Positions 45,491 to 57,300 of a stretch of 64,000 nt of DNA are shown piece by piece. Every line of letters starts with the position of its first letter. Position 1 is the first letter of the stretch. The notes beneath the pieces were generated by a model. It was not told where the DNA came from. It made no database searches and saw only the letters and a program-made list of their open reading frames with translations. This DNA is from Ottelia alismoides (lineage: Eukaryota; Streptophyta; Magnoliopsida; Alismatales; Hydrocharitaceae), in contig JAZKJV010004148.1 of the NCBI GenBank assembly GCA_037367405.1, positions 1,798,501 to 1,862,500 on the forward strand, read 5' to 3'. The position numbers were made by a program, and so were the translations under genes.

Positions 45491-47700
45491 TGGTCAATAT
45501 AAGTTTCTCTGTGCGTGATTTCTTCTTTTTATGCTTGGTACATCTATTCTTCAACTACTACTTGAGTGTAGGAAAATGATCCAAGGATTCATGGAGTGGA
45601 ATCTTCTGAAAATATGACCCTTCAATAATCGCTCTGTCTTAGGAGTAACATCATTCTTTTTTTTTCTTTTTCTTTCTTTTTCCATACAAAGCATCAAAAA
45701 CATGAACAAACTTAGGAAGAACAAAACTTTCTTTTTTTTATTTTCATTCAAATCATCACAAATGGAATCAACATATACTTTGGGAGTCTCAGAAGTAAGT
45801 AAAAAACTCTCAAATACAGGGAAGGAAACATAATCATCAAAAGTATATGTATGGCATGGCATGGTATCATCATCTGAGTCACTTATGTCCCTATCAATGG
45901 TATCTACATCGCTCTGATGAATGGCTTCATCCTGGACATCATGATCCTCGTGATGGTGGTCCTCCTCTACATCAAAATATATATCATCTTCATAAATCAA
46001 CTCTTGCTCTTCATCAACATGTGCCCTCTCCGTCTCTAGATCAGGTGCTCATGGATGTCTACTGCTTTGAGACGAATGAAGTTAGATAAAATTCAAGAAA
46101 AGCGACCATACCTATATTGGTGTCTATCGGATCTGAATGTTGCATATTGTTGTTCAGGTTCATCTAAGGTTATGGTGGGAGAGTGGTCATGGGCATAGCA
46201 AACTCATCTAGATGATGGTTAACCCACTCCATCTTAGTCCTATGTGTTGCGTCAAGCGTTCTCAACATATCCATGATCTGGTTCAGTGCTAGGGACTATG
46301 CAGATATCTGTCTAATTGGTCAGTCCCTGGCTCTCTGCTCTCTCTTGCCGAGAAGAGTGTTGTGGTTGTGGTGTATAAGGCTAACGAGATATATGATGTG
46401 TAACAAAAAACTGATATTGTTGCTGGTGATGATAAGAATGCAGATGTGTAGCAGAGACTGATAAGCATGTATTGGTCTCGGATATGTATGATGGTGAGAC
46501 TAATGTTGCATATATGTATGTCGTTGCTAAAAATGTGGATAGGGGCGTCCATGCTATGGATAAATCTGCTATTGGTGCTGGTATACACTTTGAGGAGTAA
46601 TATGTGATGGTAACTGGTACTGAACATGAGCCTACCATATACCGTTGATCGCAAGAGTGGAAGAAGGATTAGCATCATCAATTTCAAGGCTCGTGATCTG
46701 ATTTTGGTAGGCATTGGACGAATCATCATGCTAATCTAGTTATGGAGGCTCAATGGAACATGTCGGCTCGCTCTGAACGTTATGAATATGATGCGTGGGA
46801 GGAGTGGATAATGACCTCCGTGCAGGCTGAGAAGTAGAAGAAGAATGTGATTGCTGGTATTGTAGCTGCAAATCGGTTATCTTCTTCGTCAGATCTCTCA
46901 ACTATTGTGGTAATGATGAGAGTTTCTCAAACTCTCAAAATAGCTACAAATCTTGTACTTGCTTCTGAATCACATCGTTTAATGTAAGTTCCTAACTGAT
47001 GTAGCCCATGTCAGATCTTGACTCAGAATCTGAAATATGTACCACCTTCTGATGATCTCACTGGTGTGGTGGCTGTGGGGCCTTTTGGAATGCCTGAGTA
47101 GAATCTACAACTCATGAGTTCTCTACCATCCCCTTAAAGATGGAACAATAGACTCAGCATCCCTATTAAAATAGCTACAACCACATACGACGCTCTTTAA
47201 GCCCATATATAAGGTTGAAGTCCTCCAAAAAAGTTGTGCACTTGTACCTTCAATGGTATATTGTGATGAGTGCATCTCTTAGTTAAATCCTTGAATCGAT
47301 CCCATGCCACATGGAATGACTCATATGAGCTCTATATAAAATTAGAGATCTAACCCCTCTTTGCATTCATCCGTCCTAGAGGAAAATATTTACGCTCGAA
47401 TGAGAACTTTAGATGGTCGCATGTAGAAATCTCCCTCACCAAATGATTAATTTAGTAGAGCACCATATCTGTTAAAACGAGGGAAAGGCCTTCAGGCGTA
47501 TAGCCTGTTGCATAACTCGTGTATAGCTCGACGATCCATAAATCCTCTCAAACTGCTGCAAAAAGGTGATTGGCTCCTTTGATGTATTCTGATCGAACAT
47601 GGGAAGCAATGAAATGAAGGTCAGTCTCAAATTGTTTTCCTCTTGATTCACTGGCAACTGAATCCAACAACGTGAAAGATCCATAATCGCATCACGGAAA
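45491..47700 (-). pseudogene. gag pseudogene of element C, N-terminus missing
   Basis: The acidic tail is open at 45551-46000 (many Asp, Glu and His). The Gln/His/Tyr-rich region and the conserved QDLQ and QIDW-like patches are at 46100-46800. The capsid part at 47100-47690 includes EPITFLQQFERIYGSS and CWIQLPVNQEEN. The gag match fades at about 47700-47740, where the copia-2 LTR starts. Stops are frequent. Confidence 0.8.
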
Positions 47701-48136
47701 TGTGATCATTGCATCATAAGCGATTTGAGCGACTAGTTGCACTAGCTACTCGGTACAACAGAATTTAAATTTTTTAAAATGATGAAACCACATGATCCTA
47801 GAACACTTCTCAGATTATTTCATCTAACCACAAGTAAGTTGTAGGATTACCTCTTGAAGAGTGGTTTTGATCAAGTCTCTAAATCAAGAGACCTCTTGTC
47901 TCAAGTCTGATCCGATGGAGAAAATGATTACGAGCATGTTTATGAGACACGTACTCCTCACAATCAGATTTGATGATCTAAGTATCAAATCTCATGATCT
48001 TGTCACACGAGATCTGATGTCTTCTTCACGATCGAGGCATACTGAAGGACACAGAGATCCACGAGCGGCCGAAGCGGTAACACAATGGCGTGGCAACGAC
48101 AGTGATTCTCTCTAGGGCATAAGGTAGACGACTATT

Positions 48137-48190
48137 ATGAGAGAGAGAGAGAGATGGGGTGTGTATTGTGAGAATGAGAGAGAGAGATGA
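48137..48190. repeat. GA microsatellite in copia-2 LTR
   Basis: Two runs of GA (plus strand) at 48137-48154 and 48176-48188 lie just downstream of the TATA box in the element sense, giving a CT-rich start of transcript. Confidence 0.8.
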
Positions 48191-48231
48191 TTCAATTGTT
48201 TTGTCAAAAAGAAGAGATAGGGTTACCTCTT

Positions 48232-48242
48232 CTTTTATATTA
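48232..48242 (-). promoter_or_regulatory. TATA box of copia-2 LTR
   Basis: AATATAAAAGAAG on the minus strand, followed by CT-rich sequence. Position and context fit the LTR promoter. Confidence 0.6.
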
Positions 48243-49172
48243 TTTTGGGAGTCCATGGATTCCAATCCATGTGAACAAGTCAAAGCGTGGTCGTCCACCA
48301 TTAATTAAATGGATGGTGTTGGCTCCTCTAATCCTTCATATAAATTAACAACTTTTTTTTAAATATAATTCACAAAAATAATTCCAAATTAATTTTATGA
48401 ATATTGCAATAATGTCAATAAATAATTATGAATCATGTTCACAACCCAAAATAAAATGTAAATTGTATTTCCAATTAATTTTCAATGTGAATCCAATTCA
48501 CATCAACAATTAACTTGAAGATACTATTTACAATAAGTTCTCTCTAATATATTTTAAATAAAATTTATAATATATAAATAGTATGTATAGTACTATCCAC
48601 ATAATTTATATCCTTAAGAATTAAATCACATTTAATTATCTTGGATCATAACTCTCATGTATTTAAATAATATGAATCGTATTCACATTATTCATGATAA
48701 TTAAATCACATTTAATTATAAATATCTCAATGCTCAAATACATAATTCAACAATGGAATTATTCTTGAACTCTTTTAAGAATAATGTGCTTTCTCCGCGG
48801 ATACTTGGAGATAAGTACAGAGCGATTGTACATTGCACATATATTGACTTTGATATTTAGATCACATCTCAATTACAGATCTCATGGACATCTCATATAT
48901 TCTTGAGTAAATCAAGACCATTGATTTAATCTTCTTATTGCATCTGAAAAACATTCAGATCAATGTTCAACACTTGGACTAAGCTTAGATCACTTCTCTA
49001 ATAAGATGAGTCACCAAAATCCATACATATTTCATCACTCTCTTTGAATGGAAACATCATGGTTATACTATCGTAAATGATAAGATCACCCTCAGATATT
49101 CCTAATCCCTACACATCCATCATATATGAAGATCTAGAATAAACCCGACGATATAGATCAATTTGCACTATT

Positions 49173-49363
49173 ATCTTTAGGGTTTTATCATTAAGTTTCT
49201 CATTTGATCGTTGGGAGTTGTTATTGATCATATGCTTTCCAAAATCATATATCATACCGGCAAATTCCATCTTTAGGGATTTATCATTAAGTTTCTCATT
49301 TGATCAATGGGAGATGGTATTGATCATATGCATTCCTAAAGCGTATATCATACCAATAAATTC
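49173..49363. repeat. 96-base tandem duplication in copia-2 LTR
   Basis: Unit 1 is 49173-49268 and unit 2 is 49269-49363, both beginning ATCTTTAGGG and containing TTATCATTAAGTTTCTC and CATATGC. They differ at about ten positions. Copia-1 (5555-5640) has a single unit. Confidence 0.85.
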
Positions 49364-50082
49364 TTGTCATTCTTCTAAAGCAAGACGACCATGCATGGAA
49401 TTTAATTGGTCCTAATACCTCACAAGTGAGCTCATGTCTTTTGGTTCACAAGTGATCCTGTATGATCACTTTGAGAGATTGTATTACTCATATGTCCTTA
49501 TATGCATACTAGATCATCAGTTTATATACCGTGATTAGGCCATCAACCTATCGGTCCGCCAAATATACATACATAGACATATAGTAATACATAAGTCTCC
49601 GATCAGAGGATGCATGCCTATGACATGATAGTATGTGACATAGGACTTGATTATCTTGATCTCGCTATGTCAACTCATTGTCTTAACTTACATGACACCT
49701 CCGAAACTCTATTCCTTTACTGAGGACCTGCATTAAGAGGTCGGTCAGATATCAACTAAATGAGAAAGGATTTACATCTCCTACTCATGCTGGAGTTCAC
49801 CTCTTAATAATCATTTGACGATGCCTGATAAGTCCTCAATATAACTCTTTAGATAGTCATCTAAGCACCAGCCTCTATGATTCAACAATTGAATTAACAA
49901 CTGTATGATCATCAAGATGGCCATGGTACATAAACCTATTTATACTAAGTGACCTTATAGTGCATTCATTCATTTAATCTTAAATAAGGAGTGAAAATAA
50001 ACTATTAACTTTTATTGATATATTAAACATTACAATAACCTTTATTGTAGGACTGGTTCACATCGGGCTCATGTTGTTAACA

Positions 50083-50096
50083 ATCTCCCACTAGCC
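50083..50096 (-). promoter_or_regulatory. Polypurine tract of copia-2
   Basis: GGCTAGTGGGAGAT on the minus strand immediately before the LTR start TGTTAACA, a typical copia PPT. Confidence 0.85.
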
Positions 50097-50803
50097 CTCA
50101 AAACGATTCACGTACAATGCTAAAACCCATACTCATTAAGGTTTGGTAAGCGGGGAAGCAATGTTGTTGGCAGAGACCTCCCTGGTGATGACGATGCCAC
50201 CATGCTTTTGAATCTCCCAAATGATGTGGAACGTCATTTCCACGTGCTTTCTCTTTTGATGCCATCTAGGTTCCTTCATCCGAGCTATGGCTTCCATGTT
50301 ATTGCAGAATAGAGGGATCAAAGTATCATAGGAAACTATGCCTAGCTCCACGATGAACTTGCACAACAACACCGCCTCCTTTGCAACCTCCAATGAGGTA
50401 ATGTATTCAACTTCTATTGTTGAATCAGTCATAGTGTCCTTCTCCTTGCTACTCTAGCTCATAGCACCATCGTTGAATAGGAATACAAACCCTTATGTCG
50501 ACTTTCGATCATCAATATCAGACTAGAAGTTAGAATATGTGTATAACAAGACTTGGAGATCACCATCGCCATAGACTAAGTTGTAATCTTCCACCCGCCT
50601 TAGATACTTGGATGTTCTTCACTGTATTCCAGTGTTGTTCTCCATAGCAGGACTGATAACGACTTACTACTCCCACTATATGGTAGATATCTAGCCTTGT
50701 GAATATCATGGTATACAGTAAGCTTCCTATAACCGATGCATAGGAGCATCCAGCCATGGCTTTCTTTTCCTCAACACTTTGAGGAGCCATCCCTTTAGAC
50801 AGG
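50097..50803 (-). pseudogene. copia-2 pol, C-terminal part (end of RT, RNase H)
   Basis: Reading leftward, 50790-50560 carries the RT end (GMAPQSVEEKKAMAGCSYAS ... GVVSRYQS). Around 50432-50136 is the copia RNase H tail (STIEVEYITSLEVAKEAVLL ... LFCNNMEAIARMKEPRWHQK ... ASPLTKP). The usual EAEYIA motif reads EVEYIT, and the conserved LYCDN reads LFCNN. A frame change and stops lie between the two parts. The coding sequence continues at 62318 on the far side of element E. Confidence 0.88.
50799..50803. repeat. Target site duplication ACAGG, left of element E
   Basis: ACAGG stands directly before TGATGAATAGG and recurs at 62318-62322 directly after GATTCATCA. Confidence 0.92.
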
Positions 50804-53729
50804 TGATGAATAGGACGAGTGGTTATATTAGGAACTCATCATAACACGACACTCGACCAATTAATCAGAACCAAATTGAATGTCTCTTTGAAGAGGACTC
50901 GGTTCAAATTATATATCGGGCAATCTGGGTCAAACACAGGGACGCAAAGGAACTGGGTTAAATCAGAAAACTTAGTTCTAGGTTTCCAATGCGGTTTTTT
51001 GTATTATTTTATGCAAAATGAATATGAATGCAAAATGTGGTTGAATTAAGTTAATAAGAAAACACACACTTAGCCAAATTAATTTTAATGTGAAATTAAT
51101 CCAAATTAAACAAGTTATGTTTTTCCTATAAACCTAATCCAATGATAAAAGCAAAATATAGATTTTTAGAAATCTAAGGGTAGAAATGCAACAATAAAAA
51201 ATGCACATTTTTATGGGTTTTTACGTAATTTCTTACACAAACATAATGTAACAATTACGAAAATTTTACTGGAACTTAAACAGATTGAAATGAGTTTACA
51301 ATAATTTTTTGGAATTTTTCAAAAATATACAAATTTTTTATGATTTTTTATGAAAAAGAGTGACTGCAAGTATTTAATTCCTAATAAATCCACAATATCA
51401 ATTTATCTAGAGAATGAATTATCTCAATAAGATATTTTAATATGCAATCCAACCAAGTTGTAATTTCTCAAAAATAATGTATTCGGATTTTTTAAAAATC
51501 ATTTACTAAAATCACTCTACAATATATTTAAGGCATATGACAACTCTAATTTAAATGAAATTTGGAAAGTACTTATAGAACATTTCAAGGCATCATGTCT
51601 GATTTTTTTAAGAATTTTTGGAGCAATTGTGAATTAAGAATTAATTTAAGACTACGAGTAGGGTAAAATATGAAATATTTTACTAAAACAATTTTAATTA
51701 ATTACGCAAAGCTTGCAAAAGTCCAAAAGAATAGCCAAATGAAAAAGAATTAGTTGCTCAACAACGTGACATTTTTCATTAAATGAAATGGTTCTAAAAA
51801 GAAGTCCAAATTAATATGCGAATATAGAGGTGTCCTTGCAATTCTCGGAAATAACTTTGAATACAAAACATGCATAGGATGCGTTAGAAATATCAACATA
51901 TGCAAGACAATCTATGAAATTTTTACAAAAAATAAAGAAAAAACATTAAGAACGGGACCTTCTTCTTCGCAGGTAGGGCACACAAAGGAGAGAAGGGCAT
52001 GGTGGGGCAGCACCGCCCACGCGGGTGGGGGCATTGGTGGCAGTGGGCGGCATGTGGGGGCAATGGTGGCAGTGGGCAACATCTGTGGCCGCGACGCATG
52101 TTGAGGAGGTGTTGTTGTCCTCTTGATGTAGGAGGACTTTGGCCGGGGACGGCGACACGATGGATGCAGGGGGAGGCTGAAGCTACGAGCAGTGCCGACG
52201 AGGAGGGAGGACCTGCAGGTAGAGCAGTTGCTTGGTGGAGGGACGACTGCGGCTGAAGGGCGACGACGGAAGAGATGGCGGTGGCCGGTGGTGGAGGTGG
52301 GGGAGCCGGCCACCTGCTTGGAGCCTTTTTTATTTTTTCTAATTTTTTAATTAATTTTAAATATTTTTTTAGATTTATTTAAAACTAGAGACAAATATAT
52401 AAAAAGGGGGATATTGTAAATGGGAATAATGGAGAAGATGTTGGAGGTGAATGATGGTGATTTGGGTGTGGTGTAAAAAAATGAATATAACCAAGATGAA
52501 AAAATTATGTTAGATAATATAAAATAATAAGGGAAATGAGGATGGGAAAACATACTTGAGGTTCGCCGGATTTACAAGTAGCTACGCTGGACTCCTGTCG
52601 TGGCCTCGATTCGATTGGCAAAAAAATCAGAGAAGCTATGTGAGCTTGATGGGAAACTCATGACACGGCAATGATGGTCGCCGTGGATCTCACCTAAAGG
52701 AGGTCGTCGCTTGAGGATGATGCTTAGCCGCTGTTACCGACAAAACACTCCAAGCTCTCTCCGTTTTCTTTATGAATGGCGGATGTGGAAAATGAGGATG
52801 AAGAGAAGAATAAAAAGAAGAAGAATGGGAGTTAGAAAGATGGTGGAATGGTGGTGTTGAATGGGAGGTTAAAAATGGTGGAGTTATTGGAAGTTGATGG
52901 TAGAATGAGAAGTTAGAGTAGAGAAAGAAAAATAAATAAAATAAAAAGAAACTAAAAGGTTGCTACTGAAAAATATAATAAAATAAAATAAAGAGAGTGG
53001 AGAATTTACAAAAGTAAGTCCACAAATAAAACAAACATAATGTACTTGCTTTTCTATTTTTCTAATTTTAATTTTTTTTTGTATTTTTAATAAAAGGTAT
53101 TTACAAAAGAAAAAATAAAATAAAATATTAGAACTAAACTAAAACACAAAAATGACTTTTTATGATTTTTTAGTAATTAAGAAAATAAATAAAAAAGGAA
53201 GGAAGAAAAAATATTACAATATATATAATGTAAACCAAGGTCCTAAAACCCATATTTTGCAAACAAGCTTTGTATTTTAATGAAAATACTTTCATTGGAT
53301 AGATAATTTTCTAACTTAACTTTAAAAATGAGTTTAGTGAATCCAGAGTTCATAAGCAGCGGGAAGTTGAAATTTACGGCTTTTTCTCTTTGAGATCTAG
53401 GAGTATTTATTTGTAGTGAAATTTAATTTGAAATTTTTTATTTTTTATACATTTTTATAAACAAGTTAGAGAAAGAATTAGCCAAAAATGAATTGAAATG
53501 AAATTATAAAAAATACTTGATGTTTGGGTTATTTACAGGTGCAAAACTCCTTCATTTTACAACTTATTATTATTAATTTATTTTTGTGCAATATAATATA
53601 TAATAATTTGTGTATTTTTTTTCTAGAGATATTTTATTAATTTATTGATTTTATGGACATATAATTGAGATTCTACCTAGGGACTTTGCTAAGATCAATA
53701 TATTGAGATGATGAATCGTGGATTCATCA
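50804..53729 (-). repeat. 3' LTR of element E
   Basis: It begins on the element strand at 53729 (TGATGAATCCACGATTCATC) and ends at 50804. It aligns with 59438-62317. The U5 motif is GGTCAAACACAGGGACGC near 50931. A GC-rich stretch (51950-52320) contrasts with the AT-rich rest, and chance ORFs in it read as Pro/Ala/Arg-rich. Confidence 0.93.
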
Positions 53730-53766
53730 TCTCCCTATACTTAAACTTTGCTAGCCCTCGAGCAAA
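53730..53766 (-). promoter_or_regulatory. Polypurine tract and preceding hairpin (element E)
   Basis: On the element strand TTTGCTCGAGGGCTAGCAAA forms a stem-loop with 6 bp arms, then GTTTAAGTATAGGGAGA meets the LTR. It is the same design as in A and B despite unrelated LTR bodies. Confidence 0.85.
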
Positions 53767-54964
53767 TAAAGAATGAGTAAGTTGGGTTAACCCCTGACTG
53801 TGCATGTAAATACAAGACCTGAACTGTTGAAAAACTCTCGATTTTAGAGATCCTAAAATTCTAAGTTGTACCAAGCTCTAGTCAAAAGGTATCCAATTTC
53901 CCTAACCATCAGACCCTCTCTATATACATATATAATAGGGATATGACATAAGTGTGGACTGCAGTTACAAGAGTATAGTCGCAACTTCACCCAAGGTTCC
54001 AGTCAAAGAGACTCTCCTAAGAACCTCATCCTCAACACTAGGGAATAAACCATTTCTTGCATCCTATCCACCGTTTCTTTAGTTGTCAGAGCGTAGATGG
54101 AAGGTCAATTGATGGAGAGTATAGGATTTTGTCATTTCTTCTCTCCCTCTCATTGGAACAAGGATCCTCTCGAGTGCCTTATTAACTTAACACATTTATT
54201 TTTTTATAGTTGATCAATGTGTTCGTCAAGAGAATTAGGAGTCGAATGCACTTCTTTTCCTGAGAATACACCGGGGTGTGTCTCTTTTGAGTATATAAGA
54301 TACGTTTGACACCTAGACTTGTATCAATATTTGATGCAGAACCCTTTTTGGGTGCTAGCCCAATCTTGGTCTTAATAGTGGTGGTCCAAATGGACACTTT
54401 GAAATGGTTGGGAGAGCTCCCCTTTTGTGAAAGCTCTTTAATATTTGACTTTGTATGGTGAGAGCTTTTCTTTCGACATTTATTTCTTTCTTTTTCTTTC
54501 TTTGCTTTTGGCTAGTTCCACTGCTTTTACCAAGAGTTGGTGCACACTGATCAACATTTTTTTAGATTTCATCATGCCTAGGCACATAGGTAAATGTCAA
54601 GTGATATTACAAGAACAATGTTCTCATACTGGCTAAAGGTGCTAACACTCAGGTTTCATGAAGCCTTCATTGATGTTATCCCATCCTCGAGCATCATTAA
54701 ATCAGGTCCAAACTCAAATACCTCATCCCAATTCCTCAAGTGAAATTTCAACTCATCTCATCACAACTGCAGTCGTATATGTGAGGTGCTAATCATATTC
54801 TTAAGGTAGAGACTAAGCGTACAATATATCACACAAATCTTTCAAACTAGGGAAATGTGAATAATTAAGTCAAAAAAACTAATGACTAAGGCTATTTAAC
54901 TCAAAATATCAAGACCTCATAAACCTTGTGTTCTTGAACTTCACTAGTCTTGTGTGAATGTGTA

Positions 54965-55044
54965 AGTGTCAGAGACTAAACCAAGTCATTAGTTAGGTTT
55001 TTTGAGTGTCAGAGACTAAACCAAGTCTTTAGTTAGGTTTTTTG
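54965..55044. repeat. 40-base tandem duplication in element E
   Basis: Two units, 54965-55004 and 55005-55044, begin AGTGTCAGAGACTAAACC and differ at one position (CATTAG versus CTTTAG). The near identity points to recent duplication or slippage. Confidence 0.9.
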
Positions 55045-55422
55045 TGATTTTAATATTTTTTATTTTGTTTTGATTTTTTTGAAAAAGAAAGGAAAAGGAA
55101 AAAAATTTTGAAAAGATTTTTGCTATTTTTTAAAAGTTTTTTTAAAATAAAAAGTGGACACATATTTTTTGAATTATTTTTGAAAAGAAAGAGGAAAAAA
55201 CAAATTGAAAAGCTTTTTAAAGAGAAATATTTTTGATTTTTTTTAAAAGTGCATTTTTTAAAAAAAGGAGAGTTTTTTACTTTTTTGAAAAAAAAATGTT
55301 TTTTATGAAAAAGTCTTTTTTATAGCTCTTAGTTACAACAATTTCTAGATAACCCTTATTTTAATTACAAATAAGTCAAAATACGAGCTAAAGGTAGAGA
55401 ATATATGTAATATATACAAAAC

Positions 55423-55724
55423 CTCGTATACTTAACATGTGTTATGTCCTCATGGCAATAGGTCACAAGAAGCCATAGCTCGTACTAAGCATAAGTGAGT
55501 GAAAAGAAAAGAAGAGAAAAATAATATAATGCGTTGGAGAATACACAACGGGCATCAGCCCCCCTATACTTAGGCTTTGGTTAGCCTAAGTATCGGAGAG
55601 AACGCAAGACTGGGGAACCAATGAGAGTGGGAAAGAATATGCAAAAAGAAAATAAAAAGAAGAGACAGAGCAACTCGAGTTACTCACCCCCTATACATAG
55701 GATCTAGTCATCCTAAGTGTAGCC
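55423..55724 (-). repeat. Three hairpin plus PPT-like modules (element E)
   Basis: The modules are at about 55686-55724 (CTACACTTAGGAT, ATCCTATGTATAG, GGGG), 55559-55596 (ATACTTAGGCT, AGCCTAAGTATAG, GGGG) and 55423-55490 (GCTTAGTACGAG ... ATGTTAAGTATACG). In the middle module GGCT/AGCC replaces GGAT/ATCC on both arms, so pairing is kept. The order matches elements A-D. Confidence 0.82.
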
Positions 55725-56363
55725 ACAAAATAAAAATGATATGGATATGGGGAGAGTGATGGGAATCACATGTGAGGGAGGGAAATAAAAGAAAGAAAAA
55801 TCTATACAAGGAGGAGTGAGAATATACAAGGATCAAGAAGGTTTGTCACGGACCTTCTTGCTGGAGCGAGGAGGTAGCTAGTATACAAATGTGTTGATGT
55901 TAGAGTCGTCCTCAGGGGAGTAATAGTAAGGGGTAGGGAACTTCCAATGAGGGTCGACACAGTGCTACTTGCTCAAATATGGCTTAAGAATAACAGAACT
56001 GAGGTCACTCATATATATCACCTCATTCGGACCCGATGAGAACTCCTCCGAAAATTCCTTCTCTGGTATGTCGAAGGCAACTTTCTTAGCCGGTTTTCTA
56101 GAACCTGAAGCATCAAGAGGAAGAGGAGACTGGTATGTCTTGAGGAGTTCGGGAGAACACCTCGACGAATCAATACTCTTCTTCTTCTTACTAGATGACT
56201 AACTAGAGGGAGAAACCAATTTATCAAGATCGGCCAATTTGGTCCCGGTTGTCTCTTTTGGTGTAGATTATGTATGTAGTTTGTGTGAGGTGTTTACTAG
56301 AGTTTCATAATCAGATGAGTTACCATATGCATTGTAATACTCATGTAGGGTCATCACACGTCT

Positions 56364-57300
56364 CTAGTACAACATAGTGTTCTCAGTTGGCTTGACATTG
56401 GTCGACTCATGCGTTAGATCATATAAATAGTCAAAGAAATCAGAAATAATCGTGTCCGACTCAGGGACAGCTTCTTGTTGTGAGTCCTCTCTAGAAGATG
56501 TCATGGTGGTGGTGATGTAAACAATGGGTGATGAGGAGGTGTAGGGAGTCTCTGAACCAATGGTCATCTGGACAGTCAATATCTCAGGTGTAGTAGAGAG
56601 ATGGGACTCAACTGTCTCTTGGAGGTCACAGTTGTCTGCGACTTTACAGGTTACCTTAGAATATTGTGTATCCTCAAATATTTGGTGAGGTCGGAGTGCT
56701 CCCAATGCAATGAAATCGATCTCCTGAGTCTCTCAATGTGTAGTTGCCTTAGCCAAGGCTAAGAACAACTTCCCGAGAATGATCGGAGATTAGGTAAATT
56801 CTCCTCGGTGCTCAATGTCAATGATCGTGAAGTCCATATGGAGTAGAGCACCTTGGAAAGTAATGATGATTGAAATGGTTCCTCTCGATCGTTTAATAGA
56901 TCTAGAAGCCAACTGAATGATCTCTCGTGACTTCTTGGCATATCTTAGTTTGAGCTTGGCAAACACGGAGATCGGGAGGATATTTATCAGTGAGTCATCA
57001 TCGTTTCTTGTGTGGGTGAAGATAGTGTCTTTGATTTCAGAATCAAACCTAGGTAACTACTTCACTCTATGGCTCTTGACTTTTCTCCCTATCACCTAAG
57101 AGGTGGCAATAGACACGATGTGATTCCTAGTCCTTGTCCTCTTATTGCCCAACCTTTTAGGCATCAATTTACTTCTCACAAATCTTTTGAGGTCGGGAAA
57201 GTGTTCAATGGCCATTATTAAGTGAAGCTCAAAAATCAACTCTCTATCAATCGCTTCCCTAACTGTAGGGTCCAATTTTTTAAGGTCTTTCAATTTTAAA
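56364..57300 (-). pseudogene. Protease-like remnant of element E
   Basis: Reading leftward, there is a basic segment (DRELIFELHLIMAIEHFPDLKRF ... RLGNKRTRTRNHIVS, 57096-57293), then a protease fold remnant with DSLINILPISVFAKLKL and SIKRSRGTISIIITF, and IILGKLFL for ILGRPFL near 56770. An acidic Ser/Thr-rich stretch (56364-56705) resembles the D linker in position. The catalytic DxG has become DDDSL, so no activity is expected. After 56364 the sequence passes directly into the 3' UTR, so RT to IN are absent. Confidence 0.72.

Larger units (their letters stand above)
36726..47700 (-). mobile_element. Athila-like element C, old and interrupted
   Basis: This minus-strand element is represented by its 3' UTR, pol and gag. 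Its 3' LTR is not seen because element B abuts the UTR at 36726, and its 5' LTR lies beyond the window, because copia-2 interrupts gag at about 47700. A solo LTR splits its RT at 40513-43611. Coding similarity to D is clear, but stops and frameshifts are frequent, so C is the oldest Athila copy here and the host of the others. Confidence 0.85.
47701..50082 (-). repeat. 3' LTR of copia-2
   Basis: On the element strand it begins TGTTAACAACATGAGCCC at 50082, directly after the PPT. The other end is placed at about 47701 because C gag homology stops there; the exact base is uncertain. The TATA box (48233-48240) is followed by a pyrimidine-rich leader with CT repeats. The part 49173-49363 is a 96-base tandem duplication not present in copia-1. 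Confidence 0.7.
53767..56363 (-). other. 3' UTR of element E
   Basis: This long non-coding region contains the hairpin modules (55423-55724), a poly-A/T-rich segment (55040-55330) and a 40-base tandem duplication (54965-55044). It shares no clear similarity with the 3' UTR of D beyond the modules. Small ORFs are not convincing. Confidence 0.65.

Noticed and set aside
51912..52313. Pro/Ala/Arg-rich ORFs on both strands in the E 3' LTR
   Set aside because: They are products of a GC-rich LTR block, with the same block open in other frames in the 5' LTR, and no conserved protein.
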